Shown here: one piece after another, positions 54,101-62,856 of the stretch
Position numbering within the stretch: position 1 is the stretch's first letter
How the letters are laid out: every line of letters starts with the position of its first letter
From: an uncultured Roseibium sp.
GTDB taxonomy: Bacteria; Pseudomonadota; Alphaproteobacteria; Rhizobiales; Stappiaceae
Direction: 5' to 3'
Length of the DNA: 64,000 bases
Assembly: GCF_947496995.1 (NCBI RefSeq)
Contig: NZ_CANMFD010000005.1
Span: forward strand, 1 to 64,000
Made by a program: the position numbers and the translations under genes
The notes under the pieces: generated by a model
Databases searched by the model: none
What the model was told of the DNA's origin: nothing
Seen by the model: only the letters and a program-made list of their open reading frames with translations

Positions 54101-55938
54101 TGAAGATAGGAAAGCGGCGCATCCGCAGGGGTGACCCGGTAGGTTCGTTCGTTGATCACCCTGAAACCCATGTTCTCCAGAAGAGGGACACGGGCGGACA
54201 GGGGAATGGGTGAGCCTCGGTGATAAACCTTCAGGGCCAGCCGGTTTTCCTTCGTGCCGGCGGGCCGGTGGAAGGTGATGGTGGTCTCGGTTCGCTCGGA
54301 CAGCGTTTCCAGCTTGACGATGTCGAACAGCGCGTTCTGCGCGTTGTAGACTTCCTTGTAACCACCGTGGAAGGAGAGGGCATAGCGGTCGGCGAGCTTG
54401 CGCGCCTGAGGCGGTGCGAACTGAGTCTTGAGAGCGTCGCGGACGCTGTCGGACCAGGTGCGCACCATTTCTGCGACGGCGGCTTCCAGGTCCTCCTGGT
54501 CCGGCCTCGGCGTTTCCCCCTTGTCGCGGCCGACGATGTAGTGAACCCGCGCCAGCGGACCTTCCAGATAGGTCACATACCATGCGGAGACGCGGCCCTC
54601 ATAGACGGACGCGAGATAGGTGCCGACATTCAGGCGCACCTCGGTCGTGTAGCGGTCGCGCGGTATGAAGACGAGGATGGAGACGTAGCGGTCGAATTTG
54701 TCCGGTCGCGAGAGCACGCGGATGCGGGGGCGTTCGTCCAGCTGCAGGATGGCGATGGAGAACTCGAACAGGCGGTCGCGGTCGATCTGGAACAGTTCGT
54801 CGCGCGGGTAGGCTTCCAGGACGTTCCTGAGCGCCCGACCGGAGTGGCTTTCCGAATCATAGCCGGCGCGCGCCAGCACACTGGCCACCTTGCGGCGCAG
54901 GAACGGGATGGTGCTGGTCGGTTCGGTATAGGCGGTCGAGGCGAACAGGCCGACGATGCGCAGTTCGCCCATCATGTTGCCGTCGTCGTCGTAAAGCTTG
55001 GCGCCGACATAATCCATGTGAACCCGGCGGTGCACATTGCTCTTCACATTCGCCTTGGCGATGATGAGCGGCTCCGGCTTCTTCAGGAATTCGCGGATTT
55101 CCGGTGTGATCTGGACGAACTCGCTGCCGCGGCGCAGCACCCTGACATCCGGATCGGCCAGAAGTCCGAGCCCTGTTCCCTCATGCGGGGACAACTCCCC
55201 CTCTTCCACGCCGCCCTCGAACTTGTATTCGCGCATGCCGAGGAAGATGAAGTTGTCGTTTTCCATCCATTCCAGGAAGTGGATGGCCTCCCACAATTCG
55301 TCGCTGCTGCCGGGGATCTGCGTGGTCTTGTAGGTATCGATTGCTTCCCCGAGGCGTTCCTGCATCGGCTTGAAGTCGGTGACCACGGCACGGACGCTGC
55401 TGAGAACCCCGTCCATCCGGGCCTTCAGCTCTTCGCGCGTCTTGTCGGAATCGATGCGCGTCACGTGAATATGGATCAGGCTTTCCTGGCGGTCCCTGCG
55501 CTTCGGGGGTTTCTTGCGGCCAACCGCAGACGAGAGCCTGCCCTTGTCGTCGCGCTCGACAATGAAGATCGGATGCAGAACCAGATGAACCTCGAGCTTG
55601 CTTTCCTGCAGCTCGTCCATCACCGATTCGACCAGAAAAGGCATGTTGTCGTTGACGATCTCGATAACCGTCAGGTTGCTTGCCTTGCCGCCTTTGACGT
55701 TGAAGGAGGGGTCTGAAATGGAAACCCTGTGGGTTCCCAATTTGTGATCCTGGAAATCCTGCCAGGCATGCCGCGCAAAGCCGGTCAGTTCCTCGGGACT
55801 GTAGGTGACAAGATCCTCCGCGGCGCCCCGGTCATAAAAGGCGCGAGCGAACTCCGCGAGGTCTGTGTTTTCCTTGCTCAGGCCTGCTTGGACCGCGTCG
55901 ATGAGTTTGAGTTTCTCGACGTCGTGTTTGTCCGGCAT
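51127..55938 (-). CDS. Large NAD-specific glutamate dehydrogenase
   Basis: The 180-kDa class (about 1603 residues): glutamate to 2-oxoglutarate and ammonia with NAD. The N-terminal regulatory part (about 1-700) contains ACT-like segments. The central dehydrogenase core holds [45 protein letters not shown] (about 800-850), [14 protein letters not shown] and the NAD-domain [18 protein letters not shown]. The C-terminal helical region ends [11 protein letters not shown]. ATG 55938 has AGGGGGA well placed upstream; the ATG two codons earlier sits on that site. The gene stands alone. Confidence 0.94.
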   Translation of the reverse strand: [1603 protein letters not shown]

Positions 55939-56032
55939 AATCATCCCCCTAGACGATCTTATGGTTGGCTCTGTCGCATGGTAGTCTTGTTTATTGCGGC
56001 GACATAGAATCTTTCATGACGGGAGTTACAAA

Positions 56033-56599
56033 TTGTCAAGTAAAGTCACGGCCTTGCAAATCAAGCCCGGCGAGGCTCTCAGCGAAAAGACGCAGGCGTA
56101 TTTCGATCTTTGCCAGGAAAAACTGGGAATGGTGCCGAATGTGCTCAAGGCCTATTCCTTTGACGAAACCAAACTGCGCGCTTTCACCGACATGTACAAT
56201 GACCTCATGCTTGCGGAGTCCGGACTGACAAAGCTCGAGCGTGAAATGATTGCCGTTGCGGTATCTTCCGTCAATCACTGTTTTTATTGCCTAGCCGCGC
56301 ACGGGGCTGCGGTCCGGGAGCTTTCAGGCGATCCGATTCTGGGCGAAATGATGGTGATGAACTACCGCGCGGCAGATTTGAGCAGCCGTCAGCGGGCCAT
56401 GCTCGACTTTGCCGTCAAGCTGACGCAAACGCCTGCGGAGATCGTCGAGGACGACCGCCAGATGCTCAGGGATGCGGGGTTTGGCGACCGCGACATCTGG
56501 GATATCTCTTCGGTGGCGGCGTTTTTCAACATGACGAACCGGGTGGCGGCCGCCTCGGACATGCGGCCGAATGATGAGTATCATTCAAGGGCCCGTTGA
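56033..56599 (+). CDS. AhpD-like carboxymuconolactone decarboxylase-family peroxidase-related protein
   Basis: A 188-residue protein. The redox motif reads NHCFYCLAAHG (C-x2-C-x3-H), as in AhpD-type alkylhydroperoxidases. The pattern EKLGMVPNVLKAYSFDETKLRAFTDMYNDLML and the C-terminal IWDISSVAAFFNMTNRVA are typical of the peroxidase-related subfamily. It is predicted to reduce peroxides with a thiol partner that is not identified. The start is TTG 56033: GGGAG lies 7 bases ahead, and an ATG 16 bases upstream is out of place relative to it. Confidence 0.88.
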   Translation: MSSKVTALQIKPGEALSEKTQAYFDLCQEKLGMVPNVLKAYSFDETKLRAFTDMYNDLMLAESGLTKLEREMIAVAVSSVNHCFYCLAAHGAAVRELSGDPILGEMMVMNYRAADLSSRQRAMLDFAVKLTQTPAEIVEDDRQMLRDAGFGDRDIWDISSVAAFFNMTNRVAAASDMRPNDEYHSRAR

Positions 56600-56683
56600 G
56601 CTCACGGCACGTCCGCAAGCGGTGACAAACCCGGGAATTGGGTGTATGACGCATCAACTTTAAAACGAGGAGAGGAGCGGGCG

Positions 56684-57631
56684 ATGGTTGCGCGCGTATT
56701 CATAGATGGTGAAGCCGGAACGACGGGTCTGCAGATCCGCGAACGCCTTGCCATGCGCCGCGACCTGGAACTGATCTCCATTCCGGAGGAAAGCCGCAAG
56801 GATCCGGCCGCCCGGGCGGAGTATCTCAATACCGCCGATGTCGCCATTCTCTGCCTGCCGGATGCCGCGGCAAAGGAAAGCGTCGCGCTGATCGAAAACG
56901 ACACCACGCGGGTGATCGATGCCTCCAGCGCCCACCGGGTCGCCGAAGGCTGGGCCTACGGGTTTGCCGAAATGGATGTGGACCAGGGCGATATCATCGC
57001 CGCTGCCATGCGGGTCGCCAACCCGGGCTGCTGGCCGCAGGGCCTGATCGCGGCGGCCCGTCCGCTCGTCGCCGCAGGCCTGATTCCGGCCGATTTTCCG
57101 CTCAGCTATCACGGCATTTCCGGTTATTCCGGCGGCGGCAAGACGATGATTGCCGATTACGAAGCCGCAGGAAACGGCGCCAGCGCCTACACGCCCTATG
57201 CGCTCGGCTTCAATCACAAGCATCTGCCGGAAATGGGCGAATACGCGCTGCTGGACACCGCGCCGCTGTTCACACCGTCGGTCGGCAACTACTACAAGGG
57301 CATGCTCACGGTTCTGCCGCTGAATCTCGCGGGATTGGACAAGGTGCCGACCGGTAAACAGCTTCACGATGCGCTGGCCGATCATTTTGCCGGCCCCGAC
57401 GGGTTTGTCGATGTCGCCCCGCTGGAAGCCCTGGACCGGGCCGAACAGCTCGACCCGCAGGCGCTCAACGACACCAACCGTCTGCGCCTGCACGTGTTCG
57501 CCAATGACGCCCGAGCCCAGGCGGCGATCCTTGCGGTCTACGACAATCTGGGCAAGGGCGCGTCCGGCGCAGCGGTCCAGAACCTCAATCTGATGCTCGG
57601 CGTTGACCAGGCCACCAGCCTGGCCGCCTGA
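56684..57631 (+). CDS. argC: N-acetyl-gamma-glutamyl-phosphate reductase
   Basis: Reduces N-acetylglutamyl phosphate to the semialdehyde with NADPH in arginine synthesis. The 315-residue protein belongs to the short ArgC type: dinucleotide motif GEAGTTG (9-15), active-site cysteine C116 in [10 protein letters not shown] and the [13 protein letters not shown] segment. ATG 56684 is preceded by AGGAGAGGAG. leuD follows 37 bases on and may share the transcript. Confidence 0.95.
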   Translation: MVARVFIDGEAGTTGLQIRERLAMRRDLELISIPEESRKDPAARAEYLNTADVAILCLPDAAAKESVALIENDTTRVIDASSAHRVAEGWAYGFAEMDVDQGDIIAAAMRVANPGCWPQGLIAAARPLVAAGLIPADFPLSYHGISGYSGGGKTMIADYEAAGNGASAYTPYALGFNHKHLPEMGEYALLDTAPLFTPSVGNYYKGMLTVLPLNLAGLDKVPTGKQLHDALADHFAGPDGFVDVAPLEALDRAEQLDPQALNDTNRLRLHVFANDARAQAAILAVYDNLGKGASGAAVQNLNLMLGVDQATSLAA

Positions 57632-57668
57632 GCCCCTCTTCGCCTTCCGGCCTTTCAGGAGATACATA

Positions 57669-58274
57669 ATGGAAAAATTCGAGACCCTGACCGGTGTCGC
57701 GGCCCCCATGCCGATCGTCAACATCGACACGGACATGATTATCCCGAAGCAGTTTTTGAAGACGATCAAGCGCACGGGTCTTGGAACCGCGCTGTTTCAC
57801 GAAATGCGCACCAATGACGACGGCTCCGAAAATCCGGACTTCGTGCTCAACAAGCCTGCCTACCGCAACGCCAAGATCCTGATCGCCGGCGACAACTTCG
57901 GCTGCGGCTCGTCGCGCGAACACGCTCCGTGGGCGCTTCTTGATTTCGGCATTCGCTGCGTGATCGCGACGTCTTTCGCAGATATTTTCTACAACAACTG
58001 CTTCAAGAACGGCATTCTGCCGATCCAGGTGAACGAAGACGAGCTGGACTCGCTGATGCAGGCGTCCGAACGCGGCGCCAATTTCACGCTGACCATCGAT
58101 CTGGAAAACCAGAAGATCCAGGGCCTGGAAAGCGGCGATATCACCTTCGATATCGACCAGTTCCGCAAGCATTGCCTGATGAACGGCCTCGACGATATCG
58201 GCCTGACGATGGCCAAGGCGGAGCAGATCGAAACCTACGAAGGCAAGCTGGACGAAAACCGTCCCTGGGTGTGA
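57669..58274 (+). CDS. leuD: 3-isopropylmalate dehydratase small subunit
   Basis: Swivelling subunit of isopropylmalate isomerase, 201 residues. The start [29 protein letters not shown] and the substrate loop [17 protein letters not shown] (about 77-93) are diagnostic. ATG 57669 has AGGAGA about 7 bases ahead. The large subunit LeuC and LeuB are not in this window, so the leucine genes are split, a normal state in rhizobial relatives. Confidence 0.96.
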   Translation: MEKFETLTGVAAPMPIVNIDTDMIIPKQFLKTIKRTGLGTALFHEMRTNDDGSENPDFVLNKPAYRNAKILIAGDNFGCGSSREHAPWALLDFGIRCVIATSFADIFYNNCFKNGILPIQVNEDELDSLMQASERGANFTLTIDLENQKIQGLESGDITFDIDQFRKHCLMNGLDDIGLTMAKAEQIETYEGKLDENRPWV

Positions 58275-58315
58275 TCCGGCCGAAAACCAGGATCCCCACA
58301 TCTTCCTCAGCGCTG

Positions 58316-58334
58316 TCCCGGCCTCGGGCCGGGA
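58316..58334. other. Compact GC hairpin after leuD
   Basis: TCCCGGCC (58316-58323) and GGCCGGGA (58327-58334) form a perfect 8-bp stem with the 3-base loop TCG, 41 bases past the leuD stop. No T-run follows. It could protect the 3' end of the argC-leuD transcript or be a small repeated palindrome. Confidence 0.55.
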
Positions 58335-58439
58335 TATGCCGGAAGGCCGTCGCTCGTGATCGTCGCCGCTTGCCTTTCTTCACACAGGCTTGAAAAGCTG
58401 TGCAGTGAAAGGCGCCGGGCGGCGGGTTAAATCCGGAAG

Positions 58440-59327
58440 ATGGCATTGTCTACCAACAAATCCTTCGTGATTCGGCAATACGCACCCTGGACCGACCGGC
58501 GGGGAACGCTCTCCGGTTTGCGGCTGGCTGTCTTTCTGCTGTTGCTGCTTCCGGCCGCGTGGATCCTTTTCGATCTGGCGTTCGGGCCGGTTTATCCGGA
58601 GCCCTATGAACTGGCGCTGCATGAGAGCGGCACCTGGGCCGTCCGGTTCCTGCTGCTGACGCTTGCAGTCACCCCGCTCAGGCGGATTTTCCATTGGAAC
58701 AGGGTCATAGGTCTCCGGCGCATGATCGGCGTCTCGGTTCTCGCCTATGCACTCCTGCATCTGGGACTTTACGCCGCCTCTGAACACTGGAACCTGTCCA
58801 AGGTCGTGTCGGAGATCTTTGTCAGGTTCTATCTGATTGTCGGCTTTAGCGCCCTCGCCGGACTTGCGGTGCTGGGGGCAACGTCCTTCGACAGTGCTGT
58901 CCGCCGGCTCGGACCCAACTGGAACAGGCTTCACCTGCTGGTTTATCCGGTTGCGGTGCTTGCCCTCTTCCATTTCTTCCTGCAGTCGAAATCCGATGTC
59001 AGCCAGGCAACGCTGATGGCGGGGATCTTCGCGCTGCTGATGATATACCGGCTGGCGGTGAAACTCGGTTTCCCGCTGTCGAACTTTCTCGTGCTGGCGG
59101 CCTGCGCGCTGCTGGGCGCGGCAGCGACGGCGGCAATTGAATATGCCTGGTATGCGCTTGCGACCGGCATTCCCGCCGAGAGGGTGTTTCAGGCGAATTT
59201 CAATGTGGCCGGCAGCATTCGCCCGGCTGTCTGGCTGGGGATCTGCGGATTGGCCGTCAGCGCGGCGGCGCTCCTGCAGACCGCGGGCAAACATGCAGGC
59301 AACAGGCTGCGCCTGAAAAAGGTGTAA
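58440..59327 (+). CDS. msrQ: Heme-binding membrane subunit MsrQ (YedZ)
   Basis: A 295-residue inner-membrane cytochrome b-type protein that passes electrons from quinol to the periplasmic methionine-sulfoxide reductase MsrP. About six to eight hydrophobic helices; the ferric-reductase-like core has LLLTLAVTPLRRIFHWNRVIGLRRMIGVSVLAYALLHLGLY with heme-ligand histidine, and WNRLHLLVYPVAVLALFHFF with further histidines. The catalytic partner msrP is not next to it, so it is either elsewhere or absent. ATG 58440 follows CCGGAAG. Confidence 0.88.
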   Translation: MALSTNKSFVIRQYAPWTDRRGTLSGLRLAVFLLLLLPAAWILFDLAFGPVYPEPYELALHESGTWAVRFLLLTLAVTPLRRIFHWNRVIGLRRMIGVSVLAYALLHLGLYAASEHWNLSKVVSEIFVRFYLIVGFSALAGLAVLGATSFDSAVRRLGPNWNRLHLLVYPVAVLALFHFFLQSKSDVSQATLMAGIFALLMIYRLAVKLGFPLSNFLVLAACALLGAAATAAIEYAWYALATGIPAERVFQANFNVAGSIRPAVWLGICGLAVSAAALLQTAGKHAGNRLRLKKV

Positions 59328-59336
59328 GGCCGGGAC

Positions 59337-59843
59337 TTACGACTGCGATTCGTCGTTGCGCCGGCGCCGTTCGGCGTTGATCTGTTCCAGTTCCGCCATC
59401 TTCTCGCCAATCGGGCGAAGCGCGGCGACAGTCTGCCGGTAGCGGGCGGCATGAACGTCGAGCAGACGCTGAGCGAGCTCGGGATATTCCTGGATCATGC
59501 GTTTGAAAAGTGCCCGGCGAATGCGGATGATGCGCACCAGGCCAACGGCCTCGGCACGGCAGGGACGCTTGTTTTCGGCAAGCAGCGCGGTTTCTCCCAG
59601 CAGGGTTCCCTCGCTGACGCGATCGACCTCGTCGAAACCGTCCTTGCTCCGTTTCTGAAGGCTGACAGTCCCGCTGGTGATCACCAGCCCGCCGTCGGCC
59701 CGCTCGCCCTCGTCGAACAAGCGCTGGCCGTTACCGTAATCCATGCTTTCGGCACTGAAGGCGAGCAGGCGGAGCTGATCGTCAGCGAAGTCCGAAAGCA
59801 TCGGGATTTGTTTGAGAATCGCTATGTCTTGGGCAAGGCTCAT
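59337..59843 (-). CDS. Stand-alone cyclic-nucleotide-binding domain protein
   Basis: A 168-residue protein with a single cNMP-binding jelly roll (about 10-130): FDEGERADGGLVITSGTVSLQKR and GTLLGETALLAENKRPCRAEAVG form the phosphate-binding cassette. It ends with a short, charged, helical tail without a helix-turn-helix, so it is not a DNA-binding Crp. It is probably a regulator that acts by protein contact; partners unknown. The OmpR-type regulator lies 25 bases upstream on the same strand, so the two are likely co-transcribed. Confidence 0.85.
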   Translation of the reverse strand: MSLAQDIAILKQIPMLSDFADDQLRLLAFSAESMDYGNGQRLFDEGERADGGLVITSGTVSLQKRSKDGFDEVDRVSEGTLLGETALLAENKRPCRAEAVGLVRIIRIRRALFKRMIQEYPELAQRLLDVHAARYRQTVAALRPIGEKMAELEQINAERRRRNDESQS

Positions 59844-59868
59844 GCCCCAGATTTACGATGATTATCCG

Positions 59869-60549
59869 CTAGGGCACAAGCTTATATCCACCGGCTTCTG
59901 TCACCAGAAGCTCGGCATTGGACGGATCGCGTTCGATTTTCTGCCTGAGACGGTAAATGTGGGTTTCCAGCGTATGGGTGGTCACGCCGGAATTATACCC
60001 CCAGACCTCATGCAAGAGCACATCCCGCGTCACCGGTTTTTCACCGGCGCGATACAGGAACTTGAGGATGGAGGTCTCCTTTTCCGTCAGGCGCACCTTG
60101 GAGCCGGCATCGTCCTGCATGATCTTTGCCGCCGGGCGGAAGGAATAGCGGCCGATGGCGAATGTGGCGTCCTCGCTCTGCTCGTGCTGGCGCAGATGCG
60201 CCCGCACCCGGGCAAGCAACACCGCGAACTTGAACGGCTTGGTAACGTAGTCGTTGGCCCCGGCCTCAAGGCCGAGGATCGTGTCGCTGTCACCGTCGTG
60301 CCCGGTCAACATGATGATCGGCGACTTGAAACCGTTCTTGCGCAACAGTTTGACCGCTTCGCGGCCATCGATATCCGGCAGGCCGACATCCATCAGCAGA
60401 AGGTCGATGTGCTCGTCCTTCGCCAGGGCTATGCCGGCACTTGCCGAATCCGCCTGAATGGTCTCGAACTCGTCGTAAAGGGAAAGCTGTTCAACCAGCG
60501 CCTCGCGCAGTTCGGTATCGTCGTCGACAATCAAGATTGTGCGGGCGGT
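59869..60549 (-). CDS. OmpR-family two-component response regulator
   Basis: A 226-residue DNA-binding regulator. The receiver has D10-D12, phospho-acceptor D55 in LLLMDVGLPD and the lysine in VTKPF. The C-terminal winged helix has RLTEKETSILKFLYRAGEKPVTRDVLLHEVWGY and the recognition stretch HTLETHIYRLRQKIE. It starts MTARTILIVDDD at ATG 60549; the frame is open 37 codons upstream. The cognate histidine kinase is not adjacent. It overlaps no other gene and is divergent from the L,D-transpeptidase. Confidence 0.88.
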   Translation of the reverse strand, partial: TARTILIVDDDTELREALVEQLSLYDEFETIQADSASAGIALAKDEHIDLLLMDVGLPDIDGREAVKLLRKNGFKSPIIMLTGHDGDSDTILGLEAGANDYVTKPFKFAVLLARVRAHLRQHEQSEDATFAIGRYSFRPAAKIMQDDAGSKVRLTEKETSILKFLYRAGEKPVTRDVLLHEVWGYNSGVTTHTLETHIYRLRQKIERDPSNAELLVTEAGGYKLVP

Positions 60550-60742
60550 CATCGTTGCTGTCCTCGCCAAATGCTGAATACTGTTCACGCCGATTTGTGT
60601 GAATGACACAAGCGTGTTCCTGACCTCTATGTGCGCGGGAAATACGCACCATACAAGCATTGCTTCGTCAATTCTTCTTCACGCGGGGTTTAGGACCGGT
60701 TTATCAATGGGTTCCACGGTGAGGGGCGAATGTGACGGGACC

Positions 60743-61285
60743 ATGATGAGGAAACAGCAAAAATCGGCGGATTGCCTTGAAGTCCGGGCTCTGCCGCGCG
60801 ACCGTTGCAAGGGTATATTGCGCCTCGGCGGGATCACGGTTCCGTGTGCCCTGGGCCGATCCGGCGTGCTGACTCGCAAAAAGGAAGGCGACGGGGGAAC
60901 CCCGGCAGGCCGTTTCGGTTTGCTTCATGTCTATTATCGGCCGGACAGGCAGCTGCCTCCGGCAACGCGTTTGCCGGTCGAACCGCTGACGCCCCGCTCG
61001 GGCTGGTGCGACGATCCCGGACACGGCCGCTATAACCGCCCGGTCGAGCTGCCTTTCGCCGCCAGTCACGAGAAGATGTGGCGTGAGGACAGGCTCTACG
61101 ACATTGTCGTGGTTCTGGATTGCAATCTTTATCCCGCGGTGAAGGGCAAGGGCAGCGCCATCTTCTTTCATATCGCACGGGAGGATTACCGCCCGACAGA
61201 GGGTTGTGTCGCCGTGGCGCCGGACCACATGCGGCTGATCCTTTCCCGGATCGGGCCGGGCGCGGACATGCTGATCCACGCCTGA
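60743..61285 (+). CDS. L,D-transpeptidase family protein (YkuD-like)
   Basis: A catalytic domain of the YkuD type that would make 3-3 peptidoglycan crosslinks or attach proteins to the wall; about 180 residues. The active-site stretch is IFFHIAREDYRPTEGCVAV, with H and C of the H-x(n)-[ST]-x-G-C motif. The start is unclear: ATG 60743 gives a compact protein without an export signal, and the frame is open to 60599. If cytoplasmic, its role differs from classical periplasmic enzymes. It is divergent from the OmpR-type regulator. Confidence 0.85.
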   Translation: MMRKQQKSADCLEVRALPRDRCKGILRLGGITVPCALGRSGVLTRKKEGDGGTPAGRFGLLHVYYRPDRQLPPATRLPVEPLTPRSGWCDDPGHGRYNRPVELPFAASHEKMWREDRLYDIVVVLDCNLYPAVKGKGSAIFFHIAREDYRPTEGCVAVAPDHMRLILSRIGPGADMLIHA

Positions 61286-61306
61286 GAAACCTGCTGCGAT
61301 ACGGTC

Positions 61307-61795
61307 TTATTCCGAAATCTGTGGCCGGTAGATCGTGAAGGACCCGCTGACGCGAATGCTTGTCCGCTCGCCGCCTTCCTCGATATCCGCCGTTCTGACG
61401 TGGAAGCGGTTGCGCTGGACGTCGAAGCTGTCGTTGACATTGCTTTCCAGGAACGTGGCGAGGCCGTTCGCGTCGATACTTTCCAGTATAGCGGTGTGAC
61501 GCGGCGCGCCCCGAGCCTCGCTGCTTTCGGTCCAGCTGCCGTCGGAGCTGTCGGACCTGACGGCCACCCGGAAATTGGAGAACTGGAAAACGTCGCCCGG
61601 CCGGGCGCTGGACAGCTGTTCCACGACACGTCCCCAGCGATAGGTTGATGAGGGCTTGTGAAAGCCGAGACTGCGAAAGCCATTGTCGACCAGCGTCCAG
61701 CACTGACCGTTTCCTTCCACCTGTCCCATCCGCTGGACCGCGAAAGCGATCAAGCGGCCGGCCTGCTGTTCGGTAACGTCGGGCATCTGCATCAT
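61307..61795 (-). CDS. Putative CHAP/NlpC-type cysteine peptidase-like protein
   Basis: A 162-residue protein I do not recognise by name. The pattern GQVEGNGQCWTLVDNGFRSLG (C33 nearby) and a later RHTAILESIDANG, with PGDVFQF between them, resembles papain-like CHAP or NlpC/P60 hydrolases: a Cys near the N-terminus of a helix and a His followed by a strand. No signal peptide. Assignment is by motif spacing only. It is convergent with the L,D-transpeptidase gene, 21 bases apart, so both may relate to cell-wall or peptide cleavage. Confidence 0.6.
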   Translation of the reverse strand: MMQMPDVTEQQAGRLIAFAVQRMGQVEGNGQCWTLVDNGFRSLGFHKPSSTYRWGRVVEQLSSARPGDVFQFSNFRVAVRSDSSDGSWTESSEARGAPRHTAILESIDANGLATFLESNVNDSFDVQRNRFHVRTADIEEGGERTSIRVSGSFTIYRPQISE

Positions 61796-61974
61796 CCTTG
61801 TTGTGCCTGGTTGGTACCAGCGCCTTTCGAACCTGCCGCAATCCTGGCTCGGAAGCTGTAACCGGCATCACATAACTGCGGATTTCTCTTGCTGCGCGGC
61901 GTCTTTTGCGTTGGGTGTTGTCCTTGAGGTCTGCTATTCACAAAATCAGATCGATCAGACGAAATGGACAAGAC

Positions 61975-62856
61975 ATGCGCTGGAAAGGCCGTCGCGGCAG
62001 CAGCAACATCGATGACAGACGTGGCTCGGGCCGGCGCATGCGCATACCGTCCGGCCGACGGGCGCGTGCCGGTGGCGGACTGGGCCTGACCGGCATTGTC
62101 GTCGTCGCCGGGATAGCCTGGTTCCTGGGTATCAATCCGCTGACGCTGCTCGGGCAACTTGACGGTGGCGGTTTCCAGGCTCCGCAGAGCCAGGCGCCAC
62201 GGTCGGCGGCGGATGACGAGACGGCGCAATTCGTTTCGGTCGTCCTTGCCGACACCGAAAATACCTGGGGACAGCTGCTCGACCGGCACGGAGCTGATTA
62301 TCCCGAGCCGACGCTTGTGCTGTTTTCCGGCTCGGTGTCTTCCGCCTGCGGCTACGCCAGTTCGGCCACCGGCCCGTTCTATTGCGGCGCGGACAGCAAG
62401 CTTTACATCGATCTGGCCTTTTATCAGGAACTTGCCTCGCAGCTGAACGCCCCGGGCGATTTCGCCCAGGCCTATGTTCTGGCGCATGAGGTCGGTCATC
62501 ATATCCAGAACGTGCTCGGCATTCTGCCGGAGTTCCACAAGGCGAAGCGGACAATGAGCAAGGAGGAAGGCAATGCGCTTTCCGTGCGTGTCGAACTTCA
62601 GGCGGACTGCTTTGCCGGAATCTGGGCGCATTATGCGGCCCGCCAGCAAGGGTTCGTCGAGGAGGGGGACATAGACGAGGCGCTGAACGCGGCAAGCCGG
62701 ATCGGTGACGATACGCTGCAGCGGCAGTCGCAGGGTTACGTGGTCCCCGAAAGCTTCAACCATGGCACATCGGCGCAGCGCGCCAGGTGGTTCAAGAAGG
62801 GTTTCCAGTCCGGCCGCATCGAAGCTTGCGACACGTTCAGGGCGGAAAGCCTCTGA
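61975..62856 (+). CDS. YpfJ-family neutral zinc metallopeptidase
   Basis: A 293-residue protein from ATG 61975 (MRWKGRRGSSNIDDRRGSG), the family's usual start. A basic N-terminus is followed by one hydrophobic anchor (about 38-55), then the periplasmic protease domain with the zinc motif AHEVGHHIQNVLGI (about 172-185) and the downstream acidic ligand region ELQADCFAGIWAHYA. It matches the PF04228 family; substrates are unknown. It is followed by dapF after 157 bases. Confidence 0.92.
   Translation: MRWKGRRGSSNIDDRRGSGRRMRIPSGRRARAGGGLGLTGIVVVAGIAWFLGINPLTLLGQLDGGGFQAPQSQAPRSAADDETAQFVSVVLADTENTWGQLLDRHGADYPEPTLVLFSGSVSSACGYASSATGPFYCGADSKLYIDLAFYQELASQLNAPGDFAQAYVLAHEVGHHIQNVLGILPEFHKAKRTMSKEEGNALSVRVELQADCFAGIWAHYAARQQGFVEEGDIDEALNAASRIGDDTLQRQSQGYVVPESFNHGTSAQRARWFKKGFQSGRIEACDTFRAESL

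Noticed and set aside
54220..55716. A 498-codon plus-strand open frame
   Set aside because: Antisense to the NAD-glutamate dehydrogenase gene, no ribosome site or domain.
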